Part shown: piece by piece, positions 42,787-53,859 of the stretch
Layout: each line of letters starts with the position of its first letter
Numbering within the stretch: position 1 is the stretch's first letter
NCBI GenBank assembly: GCA_004764695.1
Contig: SMSO01000032.1
Location: 84,501-148,500, forward strand
Direction of reading: 5' to 3'
Length of the DNA: 64,000 nt
DNA from: Schizochytrium sp. TIO01
Lineage: Eukaryota > Sar > Bigyra > Thraustochytrida > Thraustochytriidae
Position numbers and translations under genes: made by a program
Notes under the pieces: generated by a model
The model's database searches: none
What the model saw: the letters and a program-made list of their open reading frames with translations, nothing else
Told to the model about the DNA's origin: nothing

Positions 42787-45603
42787 TTAGCCTGTCGCAT
42801 GTAAAAGCAAATCGCGCACAACAGTAAAGTTGGCATGGAGCTCTTGTCGCTCTCTAGGGTTCATTTGATTTTGCTTTTGACGCCGCACTGCTGCGAGACA
42901 GTGCAGGACGCCCTCTGAGGAGGCACGTTGCAAGAGGTCAGCAAGCAATTGCTCGTGTCCAGAAGCCTCGAGCGTAAGAACGCACTCTGCAGCAAGTTTG
43001 TCAATGAAAGTCAACGGGACACCAAAATGTGGAGTAATCCGTACTGCGGCCACAAGAAGAAGCAAAATGTCAAGAACTTCGGAATTTCCACGCATACTAC
43101 GCAGAGAACGAAGATATAACATTTGCTTAAGAAGGGCACGTGTAAACGCCACGCCTTGGGACGCGAGCATCGAAACGGTTGCATTGGAGCGCTGCCATAT
43201 TTTTTCAATGCCAGTCTCGTTGGCCATCTCCAGGTCCTCATCCATGCCAGCACCAGAGATGCCGGTCCCATTGTTAGAGGTTTCGGCTCCAAATGAGGCT
43301 GCGTGTGCCCATACGTGTTCTACGTTGGTGGGAGCCCGGTCATCAAGACGACCGTAAGCATCACGCTTATACCACGGCGCGTGTCCTGAAAGCATGTAGT
43401 CCATTGATGCTTGTCCAAGGTGTCCAAAAGAGTCGTCCCAGTCATTAGGAGGTGGGCGTACTCTAGATTTGCGATGATAGTCTCTCCCTTCGTACGGTGC
43501 TCGTTCTTGCTTACCGACAAGAAATTCTCGATGATGACGATCCAGCCAGTTATCAAAATCCCCGTGAGCAATGTCTTCGGTGCCTGCCGAAGTCATAGAA
43601 CTGGCTGATACTGTCGAGGTGGTGGATCTTGCCGATGATAAGGGGCCTCCAACGGGAGGTGCGTGTCTTCCACTAACAGAATCCGAAGTAGTACTTGCTC
43701 CTCCCGTTCCATTGTGAATACCATTGTTGCCAGCACCAGATGAAGATGATGAGGATGATTGCTGACCCAAGATGTTTGTTTGATTTTGGTGCGAAAGCTG
43801 GTTTGACCTATGCGAGGAGGCCGAGCCCGCACTTGCCGTACTTGCGTTGCTTGAGGTTGATGATCGCATAGAGGTGTTCGTCGTGTTTGTTGTGTTTGTC
43901 ATAGCACTGACGATGGATAGGTTCGAAGTGCTGCTGCTGCTGCTGACCTGGCGCATGCCTGTACGCAAGGCGTTTGAGCTTGTGGTATTTCCACCACCGT
44001 TATTCCCGTTGCTGCTGGCCGATGCCCCATCGCCCGTAGGAAACAGCGGAGGGCGTGAATTCCACACGCCCATACGATCCTGCAAGGCTTGTTGCTGCTG
44101 CTGTTGATGTTGACCAAGGTTAGAAGCATAAGTTGATGCAAATGCAAGACCCTGGGATGCCTCCATCATTTCGTTAGCAACGGCTTCGTCATCAGCCTGC
44201 TGCAGCATGCCGAAAATACTCTGCACCATGCCACGAAGAGGGCGGCTGCGTTCATCTTTAACACCTGACCTTAAATGTGCTCTGCGTGAGCTGCGCCACC
44301 GTTTGCCATCCCAGACGAGCTCTTTGCATGTCCTGCGACGTTTCATGTCCACTTCACCAGCTCCAGCCATGTCAGCCCGCGAGCGTTTGCGATGGTGTTT
44401 GGAGGAGGCCCCTACTTCGCCAGCGTCTGCTGAGGTCATGCCCATAGACCCCTGCACGACGCCACCAAGTTTGGCCGCCACTTTTGATGATTTGCGTTGC
44501 TGCTGTTGTGTCTTATTGAGGTACCGTGTACCATTATTATTTCCAGTTATTCCGTTGTTATACTCGTCGTCGTCCTCATTGCTGTTGTTATTACTGTTAT
44601 GAGAATTCATGCTTCCGCGTAGGGCGGATCGCGATGCTGAGGCTCCTGTGGCGCCTCTATCACCGACCAATTCGCTGTTGTTTTTTGCGCAGTTACCCTC
44701 ATCGTTGCTACTGTCGTCGTCGTCGTACGAGGATGACGGTGATGCGGAAGATGAAGCAAAGTCAGAGCTTTCCTGTGAGTCCGCATCGGTGTCAAGGACC
44801 ATGTTGGACCTGTTTTCATAGGCTAGCGCCGAGGGCCACGCGTTCACCAAATCTGCGTCTGTAATTGTGGCGTCAATGCGGGCTCCGGCAGCATTTGTCG
44901 TCGGCACATATCCCGCCTCCTGGACCTCTTGAACATACTCCTGGCATACTTTGAGAATCTGCTCTGCAGCCTGCCGCCGTGTCGATACTTGACAGTTCGG
45001 GTCTCCATGGCTCACGAGCGCCACGGGATCCACCTCTGCGCCAAAGCACCACCTTCCATAAACAAATTCTCCATTGATCCACTTGCGTCTCATTCTGAAG
45101 ACTAGGTGGATTCCAAGACTGCTTCGCGCCTTGCGTAAAGCATCTGTTGCGTGCAGTGCAAACCAATTAACCGCTCCTGGTTTGGGCATCCATTCTGTTG
45201 CCACAGAGGCACATTCCCTACGATAAACCTTGCAAAAATAATAAAGATACGCCGTTGCCAGTTCACTTCTCAACGTGCAGCAATTTGATGTGCTCGCATT
45301 CAGAGCTGACGCCGACGAGTCCAATCGTACAAATTCGGAGCTCAAAAACGCAAGCAGCGGATGTCTCCTCACCAGTTCCGACTCATCCTCGCTGTCCAAG
45401 TCCATGTCATCATCTTCCATACGCTCCTCGCCTCCAGAAGAGGTCGTCTCATGACCTCTAAGACTAGAACTCAAGCCTGATCTCTCTGCCACTGTCGCCG
45501 CAGACCACGAAGCGCCAGTCCCGCTGCCGGTTCCACCACCGTTCCCAGAGGGTTCCCGTCGCCGTCGCCGCGGAGTGCCCCCTGCGCGCGCGCGCAGAGG
45601 CAT
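42787..45603 (-). CDS. Orphan low-complexity protein with conserved-looking ends, probably nuclear
   Basis: The 938-residue protein was not recognised. After an Arg/Gly-rich start and an acidic stretch (EDDDMDLDSEDESE), a globular segment (about 70-245) contains YLYYFCKVYRRE, WFALHATDALRKARSSLGIHLVF and GEFVYGRWCFGAEVDP. A very long Ser/Asn/Gln/Gly-rich middle follows (about 265-670), interrupted by basic clusters KHHRKRSRAD and MKRRRTCK that look like nuclear localisation signals. The last part holds DFDNWLDRHHREFLVGK, DYMLSGHAPWYKRDAYG and a leucine-rich helical end (about 800-938). A transcription or chromatin role would fit the composition but is inference. The first ATG lies beside a CG-repeat palindrome (45583-45598), so a later Met such as the one opening MEDDDM (about residue 62) is a possible alternative start. 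No intron was needed. Confidence 0.75.
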   Translation of the reverse strand: MPLRARAGGTPRRRRREPSGNGGGTGSGTGASWSAATVAERSGLSSSLRGHETTSSGGEERMEDDDMDLDSEDESELVRRHPLLAFLSSEFVRLDSSASALNASTSNCCTLRSELATAYLYYFCKVYRRECASVATEWMPKPGAVNWFALHATDALRKARSSLGIHLVFRMRRKWINGEFVYGRWCFGAEVDPVALVSHGDPNCQVSTRRQAAEQILKVCQEYVQEVQEAGYVPTTNAAGARIDATITDADLVNAWPSALAYENRSNMVLDTDADSQESSDFASSSASPSSSYDDDDSSNDEGNCAKNNSELVGDRGATGASASRSALRGSMNSHNSNNNSNEDDDEYNNGITGNNNGTRYLNKTQQQQRKSSKVAAKLGGVVQGSMGMTSADAGEVGASSKHHRKRSRADMAGAGEVDMKRRRTCKELVWDGKRWRSSRRAHLRSGVKDERSRPLRGMVQSIFGMLQQADDEAVANEMMEASQGLAFASTYASNLGQHQQQQQQALQDRMGVWNSRPPLFPTGDGASASSNGNNGGGNTTSSNALRTGMRQVSSSSSTSNLSIVSAMTNTTNTTNTSMRSSTSSNASTASAGSASSHRSNQLSHQNQTNILGQQSSSSSSSGAGNNGIHNGTGGASTTSDSVSGRHAPPVGGPLSSARSTTSTVSASSMTSAGTEDIAHGDFDNWLDRHHREFLVGKQERAPYEGRDYHRKSRVRPPPNDWDDSFGHLGQASMDYMLSGHAPWYKRDAYGRLDDRAPTNVEHVWAHAASFGAETSNNGTGISGAGMDEDLEMANETGIEKIWQRSNATVSMLASQGVAFTRALLKQMLYLRSLRSMRGNSEVLDILLLLVAAVRITPHFGVPLTFIDKLAAECVLTLEASGHEQLLADLLQRASSEGVLHCLAAVRRQKQNQMNPRERQELHANFTVVRDLLLHATG

Positions 45604-46286
45604 TGCGACAAGGTGGAGGGCGCGCGCGTCCTCCTACCGCCGCCAGAGCCTACCTGCTGCGTTTCCGCAGGCCGCCAAGTCGCTGCGGCGAGCCCAGAGC
45701 GAGGCAGGCGGATGCCTATTCGAATGCCGAATCGAAGACAGACAGACAGACAGACACACGAGAAATGAAGAAAAAGGAGACAGAAAGAAAGACAGAAAGG
45801 GACAGGGAGCGCTTGCGGAGGGCTGCCCCGCAGACCGGGGGAAGACCACGCAAGGGGGGACCACGGGCCAGGCTGCGAGACGCACCCGCGTCGCGCAGAG
45901 AAGAGAAGACAGATGGAAAGACAGGGCCGAAGGAGGACTGACTGACTGAGCGAGAGAAAGGAGGAGAAAGAGGGACACTAAGACCTCCTAATGGTCATCT
46001 ACCACAACAGGTGCTACTGTTAAGGGTAAGAGGCACATAGGAGGGGGCAGAGAAAAGGGAAAGGATGCGCGAGTACGAGGGTTAGCACTGCTAGGCAAAA
46101 CGGCTAAGAGGCTCAGGTGTTGAGGTGAAAGAATTTTAAAAAGGAATAAATTGTTTAGTATAGTTACGTAGTTAAGAAATAGAAAGTTTATTTGTGCCAT
46201 AGTTCGTTTGGTTCTTTGAAAGAATTGTTTCTCAATTCGTAAACATACTTATTTTCTTCACTTTCTTTTCGAGGAGTGTATTATTC

Positions 46287-46321
46287 TATAGGTAGTAGGT
46301 GTGAGGTACCTATACCTACTA
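46287..46321. repeat. Nested inverted repeats of TAGGTA/TACCTA type
   Basis: TATAGGTA (46287-46294) pairs with TACCTATA (46307-46314), and TAGTAGGT (46293-46300) pairs with ACCTACTA (46314-46321). Belongs to the recurrent intergenic motif group. Confidence 0.5.
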
Positions 46322-47392
46322 TCCCGTGTAAATGTTTTCGATGATGACGACTCATCCACTCAGGAAAATGATCAGAGTTGAGAGCGATGTACTCTCCTCG
46401 TTCGCATACCGACCGATCGATTGCTTGATCGATTCGTTTATTCATTCATTCGTTCATACATGCACACGATAGCTTTGGAAAGGGGTGGATGCAGTAGTAC
46501 TAAGTAAATAAAATAACTAGATTTATAGTGCAGGAGCGCTCTCCTTTTTGGTTTTAATCATTTTTTCAATCGAGTTCTTTCTGGCGTACCTTTTGCTTGT
46601 TTGTTCCTTTCCCTCTGTTTTGCCCACGCATGCATTGATAGGAAGAGCTCTAAATAATATCTGAAAGGCTTTGGCTTGTGTTTCCTTTTTAGTCGGGTTT
46701 TAGAATTATCCAGGTGTTTATAGTGTTTCGTCTTCGCATTTTGCTTAAGCTTTCCCGAGTTTTGTCGCATCTGCGCAGACCGCACGTATTCTGCTTACTT
46801 CGACGGGACGTTTCCACGCTCGTGTGCAGTATGCCATTGCACCGGGTCGCCTGGATCTTGCAGCCATAATAGTTGTTTTGAGCCCAATAATGATTTAACT
46901 CCTTTGGCACCTTAGATTTGCAAGATAAGTTTCCTGGTTTATTTTTTTATTTCTACTTAATTTTTTTATTAAATCAAAGTTATAATAAGCTTTAAAAGGA
47001 GAGACAAGCGCGAAAAGTCGATCAAAAAGTTGAAGTTCTGATATGAGATGAATGGATGGAGATGAAATATAGAAAGAGATGAGGAGGTGGATTCTAGTTT
47101 GAGAAAATAAATTGGCAGAAAATCGACACAAAGTATGAAAAATTGTTTGTCTCATGAGTAGAAAACTAGACGCTGGTAGTTTGCAATGAAACGCACCTTT
47201 AGCAGCGCATAGCAAGTTTCGGTTGCTGCGATTACTTTGGGTTGCTTGCTTGCTTGGTTGCTTGGTTCAATTATTTGTACCTGTTTAGTAGTTTTTAGTA
47301 GCAGCAAGCAAGATGATGATTTCTTTGTGCATAAGCATCGGCAGGTATGTCCTCATTCATGTAGGTAGACAAAGAGTGCTCAAGACTAGCAG

Positions 47393-47938
47393 TTACGATG
47401 TTTTGCATGTACATCTACAATCGCGAAGTGAGAAACCAAAGAACGGTAGATGCATGTCCATAAATATACCAGCTGTGCTAACTTCAGAAATGAGCACGTG
47501 TGCTCGAAGAAGTAATGATGTCTTTCGACGCCGGATATATGAGGTCAAGCTTGAAATATACCGATAAGGATGGGCAAGATGTTTTCCACGCACATTAAAA
47601 TATTGTCTTCTCCTCATCTTTTGAAGAGCACCCGCCATCAAAGTTTGCCGTTGCGAAGATGCTGAGATATATGTCTTCGCGCATAGCCTGCATCTAGAGG
47701 CCGAGCAGAGTTCTTCATTCAGACTGTCTGTACATTTTGTGCCACTGCCGTTCAGGGCAGTAACGATTCTAGGTACTGGCCCGGCGGTTGAAGTAGACCA
47801 GTATTTTGCCGATAGGCTTTCCTGTATTTGCCGTCGAGTTACCATTCGTAGCATCGATGCCAACAGCCCACGACTCAACCATAACCGCTCGGCAGCATGG
47901 CTCGAGCTCTTATGATTGCTCAAAGCAAAGATTCGCAT
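47393..47938 (-). CDS. Possible small hypothetical protein
   Basis: An uninterrupted 181-codon frame from an ATG at 47936-47938 in an otherwise gene-poor stretch. The predicted protein is Arg/Ser-rich and basic with a CRLCAK cysteine pair and no recognised domain. Composition does not clearly distinguish it from chance; only its length argues for it. Confidence 0.15.
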   Translation of the reverse strand: MRIFALSNHKSSSHAAERLWLSRGLLASMLRMVTRRQIQESLSAKYWSTSTAGPVPRIVTALNGSGTKCTDSLNEELCSASRCRLCAKTYISASSQRQTLMAGALQKMRRRQYFNVRGKHLAHPYRYISSLTSYIRRRKTSLLLRAHVLISEVSTAGIFMDMHLPFFGFSLRDCRCTCKTS

Positions 47939-48744
47939 CAAACTTTATGCTGCCAAAGCAAGCATCTCCAGCAGCACGAATGCATCAGTCTGACTACTGA
48001 GTGTTTGCTCTTGGTGCTGATTTCCTTTAAAACCCCAGTTTTCCTGCACAACAGAAAGAAACCTCGTTATGCTTTTGATTTGTTTTCTTTTCTTTTTAGC
48101 CGTCTCCTTCATGCGACGAAACTGGCATTCCATGCAATGGTTGCCTCTCTTCAAGCTGCAGTTCTGCACGTATTCAAGGGGACCACCGGTGGTTATCAAA
48201 CCAAATGTTGCAAGATCTAACAGCAGTTACCTACGAGCTATGCGGGAATTTAGCGAGGAATCAAAGCGCTATAGCTAGTACCAGACCTTGCTACGTCTTA
48301 TATATATTGCCTCATGCTAAAGTCTGACCTGTTATGTATTACAGGAGCTACTCTACTTACTAGAGACCCTAGATCGACTAGGTAGGTAAGCGGCACCATT
48401 ATGCTTTTATAAAGGAATAATAAATGTTTGCTTTTTTTAATAGTTTTTTATTATAATTAAAAAATTAAAAATTAAATAAACTCAGAAATGATTGCGCTGG
48501 GAGGATAACTTTTTGAGAATGAACTCTTTTTATGTATAGACTTTGTTGAATAGCTCTAATAATTACAGTTCCACAGTGACTTTTCTTCTTCTAATAGAAG
48601 TTAGAATTAGTCTGAGAGAAAGAATTCACTTGAAAGGGATCAATACCCCCGATAAGAAGGCGTAGCCATAGCATATTGGAGATGAGGAAAAGGGTAGTAG
48701 AAGCCTCGTCGGGTACATACTTCAAGCTGGTAGAATCCCGTACG

Positions 48745-48763
48745 TACTACCTAGGTACCTACG
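48745..48763. repeat. TACTACCTAGGTACC intergenic element
   Basis: The 15-mer TACTACCTAGGTACC is repeated exactly at 57421-57435. The centre is the palindrome ACCTAGGT overlapping GGTACC. Confidence 0.55.
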
Positions 48764-50094
48764 CGTTTACTTTGGCATGCGTTTTCGATATCCAGTCGGA
48801 AAGACTCCGTCTGCACCTTGAGGAAAAGATGCCCATTCTCCTGGTCTTCTAAAACGAAGCGTTCGGTTCTACTGGTAAACTTAAATAGACTGTAATACGT
48901 TGGCTGAAGCAAAATGGGTCCAGCCTAAAAAGACAAAATCCGAGTATCCCGCGTAGTGCATAGTAGTCCTTGTTTATTCATATCCTGGCTGACAATCGTG
49001 CCGCCTGGTCCTGTTTCACGCTGGTCTTGGTAGGCCGCACACGCATGAACTGTGATCGAGTATACCCTCTTTCAACAGCGTGCGTAGTGCTGCTAGCTAG
49101 CTATTACTCAGTTATGCACTCAGTTATGCTGCGAGGGTATTCTTACCCGTCTATCTTAGACGCGTAGAGGAGGTTCAAAGTTCAAGACTCGATTGGAATC
49201 AGGGGCAACTTGGGACTCCTCCCAAGTACGCCATAACAATCTTCCCCCAGATGGCCGATAGACAACCTGCGGCCAGTAGTTGATATGCAGCACGCTATGC
49301 AATTAACGCTTTCATTGGGAACGCTTGAATATGGATGTGATCTTTCTTACTTTTCCAAGGCCTAAACGATCCAAATCATCAAAATTTTCAATGTAATTAT
49401 CTGATCAAAGAAAACATGAATATAGCATACTTTTTAGCTACTGACCCGACAGAACATAGGATCGGAAAACTGTTATCTCCGCACAAGTGACGGCAGGAAA
49501 GCAATGGAAAAGATAACGCAGTCATCTATTTCGTAGGTGATTAGAGGTTTTGGACAAGATATGTGAGAGATGATGCCTAGATTCTGGCGAACCAACCATA
49601 AGGTGTTCTTAAACCTCATTTTACCTGGGGAAAACTCAACTCAAAGCTTGGGATCACAAAGTTCAATAGTTGAAAGGAAAACAATCCGCATGCACTAGAA
49701 CGGATCCTTAAAGAGAAATGAACAACACAAGGGAAAATTAATTTGATTTCTAGGACTTTCATCTAAAAACCTGGGTGACATACAATCGTTTGATCCGGAA
49801 ATCCCCAAAATTCGTATACTCAGTACTGTGTGAAGAATCTGCAAGACTCTATTTCAATCTCCTCTCTCACCTGGACATTCGTAAAAAAAAAAATGATAGG
49901 TAACAGGTCAAGTAAAACACACATATCTTATGATTTCAGTATGAGGTTGAATGATATAGCATCAAGAGGGTTTGACATGCTAAAGGATTCACCAGAGAAG
50001 AAAACAACAACACAAACGCATGTACTGAATAATAGAAAAAATGTTTGAGTTTGACATAAAGAGAGAATGAGGAAAAAATGAGAAATTCGCAAGA

Positions 50095-50544
50095 CTAATA
50101 CACAGGTCCAATGTCGGTGAGCGGCCACAAACGGAAAAAAACACGGCCCTTAATCAGGCCCATCGGCACGGCTCCGTAAGAACGCGAGTCGGTGGAATTC
50201 CTTGGGTTATCACCTTCAAGCCAGACGCGGCCCTTTGGAATCTTCACTACACGATCCCGCTCATACGGGTATCGTTTTGCTACGCGAACACGCTCGCCTG
50301 GCATACCCTTGACACGTTTACAAACTGTCTGCCGCGGGTTTGTGGGTGACTGGGCAATCACAATATCACCTTTGTTGATTTTCAGGAGCTGCGGCGAGAT
50401 GCGGTCTACCAAGACGATGTCTCCAGCGCTTGAAAATGTAGGCAACATTGAGGGACCTACGCACATAGTCACCTCGAAGACATACGTGTTCACGAAGTAC
50501 AAGAACGAGCCAAATTTGACCAGCTTCCACGAATTATTGATCAT
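50095..50544 (-). CDS. IMMP1L: Mitochondrial inner membrane protease subunit 1
   Basis: The 149-residue protein of the signal peptidase S26 family runs from the ATG at 50542-50544 (context accATGA); the frame is open 16 codons further upstream but begins with TTG there. One membrane-spanning segment (about 8-29) is followed by the serine box GPSMLPTF with catalytic Ser32, the general-base Lys76 in VCKRVKGMPGE, and the C-terminal box WLEGDNPRNSTDSRSYG, which is the IMP1 form. IMP1 cleaves sorting peptides of intermembrane-space proteins at the outer face of the inner membrane. Its partner IMP2 is not in the window. The length agrees with yeast and human family members. Confidence 0.95.
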   Translation of the reverse strand: MINNSWKLVKFGSFLYFVNTYVFEVTMCVGPSMLPTFSSAGDIVLVDRISPQLLKINKGDIVIAQSPTNPRQTVCKRVKGMPGERVRVAKRYPYERDRVVKIPKGRVWLEGDNPRNSTDSRSYGAVPMGLIKGRVFFRLWPLTDIGPVY

Positions 50545-51503
50545 GGTGCTGCGCAAAATTTCATGTACTGATAATCTATGTGAATAAATCAATGCAAATG
50601 ATCGAACACCAGAAATGCCGCTGCTCCAGTGCTTCTCCCGCCAGCTAATGGGTTTGTTTTTTTAATACAGCCCCTTGAGATACCCAAGTTCTACGTGAAT
50701 CTAGCTGTGGAACTATCACGTGCTTTATCTGCTGTCAGGGAGCTTTCGCGGTCTCGCCTCGCTTCTATCCCAAGTGCGCGATGACGATGATTACCACGAT
50801 AGGCCCAAGGCCACTAGCTAACTCGCTCCCAGCACCAGAACACCTAACAAAAGACAGGACAAATGAAGTCTCTGAGCTCCACGAGCGCAGCAGGCACTCT
50901 AGGTGGCTCCACGATTGGGCAATGATGAGGCAGGCAAACTATCTCGCTTGCAAAGGCTTCATTCGACAGCCCGGAAAAAGAGAGAAATAATGAGAAATCG
51001 TTCATTGTCATCTTCAGCAATTAATGGCTTTACTAGAGGGGCGATGCGGCCGTGTATTAAATAGGCTCAACGGGTCGCTCCTTATATTGTGTGATAGGGC
51101 CTAGTTAGTTATGATGATGCTATTTTAGCTTGAGCAATTGCGGAATTGCGAAGACGTGTGAACCAAGTAGAGAGCAGCTTAGAACGTAGAAAAGGCCGTG
51201 TAGAAACTTTGGTGTGGTGGTCGCCCGCATTGGGGTCTTGGCATCGTCTATAGACCTATAGGAATTGTTTGCCTGTATGGGCAACGAGGCAGCCTCCCTG
51301 CAAGGGCGTGCGAACCTCGTCCCTTGTGCAAGACGGTTTACGCTTTGTGAGTTTTGGGCCTGCAACGCATGCAAAAGAAACTACCTGTGCAAAATACGGG
51401 GACCAGGTTTCAAGATAGGCGTTGCACGCATGTCTGCCTGCCTGAAGAGTGAAGAGAAGTTTAAGCGCTAACGAACATTTGAATTGAACCACACGTTACA
51501 TAG
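50545..51503. other. Intergenic region, possible further 5' exons of the calpain-like gene
   Basis: The left part is the 5' flank of the IMP1 gene. A plus-strand frame at 51265-51471 without ATG at its head could hold an exon of the downstream calpain-like gene, but no donor joins it in the needed phase, so it is not included. Confidence 0.4.
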
Positions 51504-53859
51504 ATCTGAAACGGGATGTAGAAGCTGTCATATCCCGTCACAACGACTGTGGCTCTCCATTGGCCATTGATATTGCTAAATTTGCGTTTATTACAGAAAT
51601 CCCTGAACATGTATGTTAAATATAGATTTATTAAAACGCACGGTCACACTAACATAAAACGGCAAACATGAGATACAGGATGTAAAAGCTGCCTTTGATA
51701 CATTTGACACAAAGTCGCAAAGCCTTCTCGATGCATGCGAACTATTGGCCATGATCATACTCGTGTCAAGTATAGAGCTAACAGAGAAACTCAAACTAAT
51801 CTACAGACTTTTTGACTTCGGTCGTCGGGATTCACTCACCTTAGACGAAATGGTCATTTTACTTCATTCAGTTGCAACAGGAGCAAACAAACTAGACCCC
51901 GCGGTACCATGCCCTGAGCTGGAGGTCCTGGAAATACTTGTAAAACGTACTTTCCGCCGCGTTGGTAAAACAATCGACGAAGAAATTACACCGGGGGAAT
52001 TAGAGATATTTTGTCAGTTAAACTCTCAAGTAGCGAATGTAGTTAGCTATATTACAGGGGCAGCACAGCTCGGCCGGATTCCTGAAGGTCAGAGATGGCA
52101 TGACCATAGCTTTGATGACTTGGAGAGAGTTCTTTACGGTGAAGCACCGAGTCAACACCCTGCTCACCTTACGTTGCGACCTTTCGGAGTACATAGTAAC
52201 TTCACCTGGCGTGAACCTCCTCCCAATTATGTTGTCATTGTACCCGCTGATATAACTGTTTCACGAGTTTGTCCAGGATATGCAAGCTCCCATGCGTTCT
52301 GTGAAGCAATTTCAATTCTTTCTGTACAGCCCATTGCACTACGCAAGCTCTTTGTCATAACTGGACAGGAAACAGCAGGGCGATTTACGTTGCGCTTTTT
52401 TCATAGAGGGGAGTGGGCTCATGTTTCAGTTGACGAGCGCATCGTATGCTCCAAGGCGAAATTTTGCGCCTCGTGTGGATCATTCGATAGACCTTTCACT
52501 GGGTTTTGCCATGCAACAGATCATGCAGGTGAAATTTGGATGCACCTTATCGAGAAAGCACTCGCTAAACTTGTTGGGTCCTACGCCCATTTAGCGTCTT
52601 ACACAGTATTGGATCTGCTTGAAATAATGACTGGGGGTGCATCTAGTATTGAGATTATGCAAAAAAATCCTATTGAATCGTACAAGATTTTGCATAGAGC
52701 TGACCTTCACGGTGCTCTGGGTCTCCGTCGCCGAATGCCTGAATCCATGCAAGATCGGCTTGCATCAAGTGAGCGAATAAAAAGCAAAGGGATAGTCCCC
52801 GGCATTGTTTATGCTGTACACGGAGTGCGACCTGGGTTTGTGGACTTGCGGCACCCAGCACAGTCGCGAAAGATATCCTACGTGGCGCCAAGCCTAGACC
52901 AGCCCATCAGGCAGACAGAACGAGTTAATGATGCTACCGCGAAATCTGAAAGCGAGTCAAAGAACACTAATAAAAGCGAGACCGAATCTGCAAAAGAGAG
53001 TGAAAATAAGAACGCAGGTTCGACAGATGTCCCTTCACCCATAGCGGAAAACAAAAGCAGCCAGGAAACGAGCGGGAAAGGTCAAGCCTCACTTGGGATT
53101 GAACCTTCAATAGATTACCAGATATTTACAATGCCGCTTGATGATGTTATGGAGATTTTCCATGAAGTCATTGCGTGTCATGTATTTGAGCCTGAAAGGT
53201 GGGTCTCACGTAGCGCCAGAATGTTTATGGTTGCAAGTGGGGGGCTAACGAGCTCAGCCTGGGCTCAAAATGATCAGCATTGTCTTGAAATTCTTGAGGA
53301 AAACGCAACCATAGCTATCAATGTCTATCAAGGGGCACCTACTCGGGGCACCACGTCTATTGCCATACTTGCACATGACTATGGCAGTGCCCATGAGGGC
53401 CCTGCAATTCCTGCTACTATAATACGTAGAAATATGCTACAGAATCATGTCGTTGTCGTGGATCCCGACAAACATTCGGCAACTCTGGAAGTAAATCTGT
53501 TGCGAGGAAAGTACGTCATTGTTGTCCTTGACGAGCGCATTGGTACACGAGTAGAGTATGCTATGCTTGTTCATTATAAACGAACTCCAGACGATACAAA
53601 GGGCGAAGGTTTCTCATTTTGGCCGTCTTGTGATGTGGACTGGCAAGACGTTGATTCTGCACGTGATGAAGCGCTTTCAATGGGTGCCACTGATAAGCTT
53701 AGTCCTGCCCAAATTCGTGAGCTTTACATCATCAAAGGATCCTCGAATAGTTTTGCCTCCGATGACTCAAATGCCAAACCTTTGGTCTATCTCTTACCTC
53801 ATTTGCATGCTCTTGCAGCCGCGCACACCCAATTCCTTGCTGCCAAATCCCTCTCATGA
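51504..53859 (+). CDS. Calpain-like protein lacking the catalytic triad, degenerate EF-hands, 5' end incomplete
   Basis: Two exons are proposed. The last begins at 51679 and an upstream one ends at 51610, separated by a 68-base intron with GTATGT donor, ACTAAC branch sequence and acceptor CAG, which keeps frame. The frame before 51504 is closed and no ATG is found, so more exons must exist upstream. Two EF-hand-like units lie first: FDTFDTKSQSLLDACEL and YRLFDFGRRDSLTLDEM, each with loop positions 1 and 12 acidic but positions 3 and 5 lost. A calpain protease core follows (GEWAHVSVDERI, EIWMHLIEKALAKLVGSYAHL, TGG). Where calpains have QGxxGDCWFL, this has a PGYASSHAFC stretch, with His (codon 52291-52293) for the catalytic Cys; the GHAY histidine is Ile (codon 52804-52806) and NPWG is absent. 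A Glu/Ser/Lys-rich linker and a C2-like calpain domain III (SGGLTSSAWAQNDQ) end the protein. A regulatory, non-proteolytic role is inferred. Confidence 0.75.

Larger units (their letters stand above)
45604..50094. other. Intergenic region, no gene supported
   Basis: The left end is the 5' flank of the orphan gene, with GACA and purine-rich runs at 45738-45800. AT-rich tracts lie at 46930-46985 and 48420-48480. A minus-strand open frame at 47393-47938 (181 codons from ATG) is the longest here but has no recognisable domain. Palindromic TAGGTA/TACCTA elements occur at 46287-46321 and 48745-48763. The stretch 48970-50094 shows nothing beyond short chance frames. Confidence 0.5.

Noticed and set aside
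50545-50592. Longer IMP1 start
   Set aside because: The upstream first codon would be TTG; the ATG at 50542-50544 gives the usual family length.
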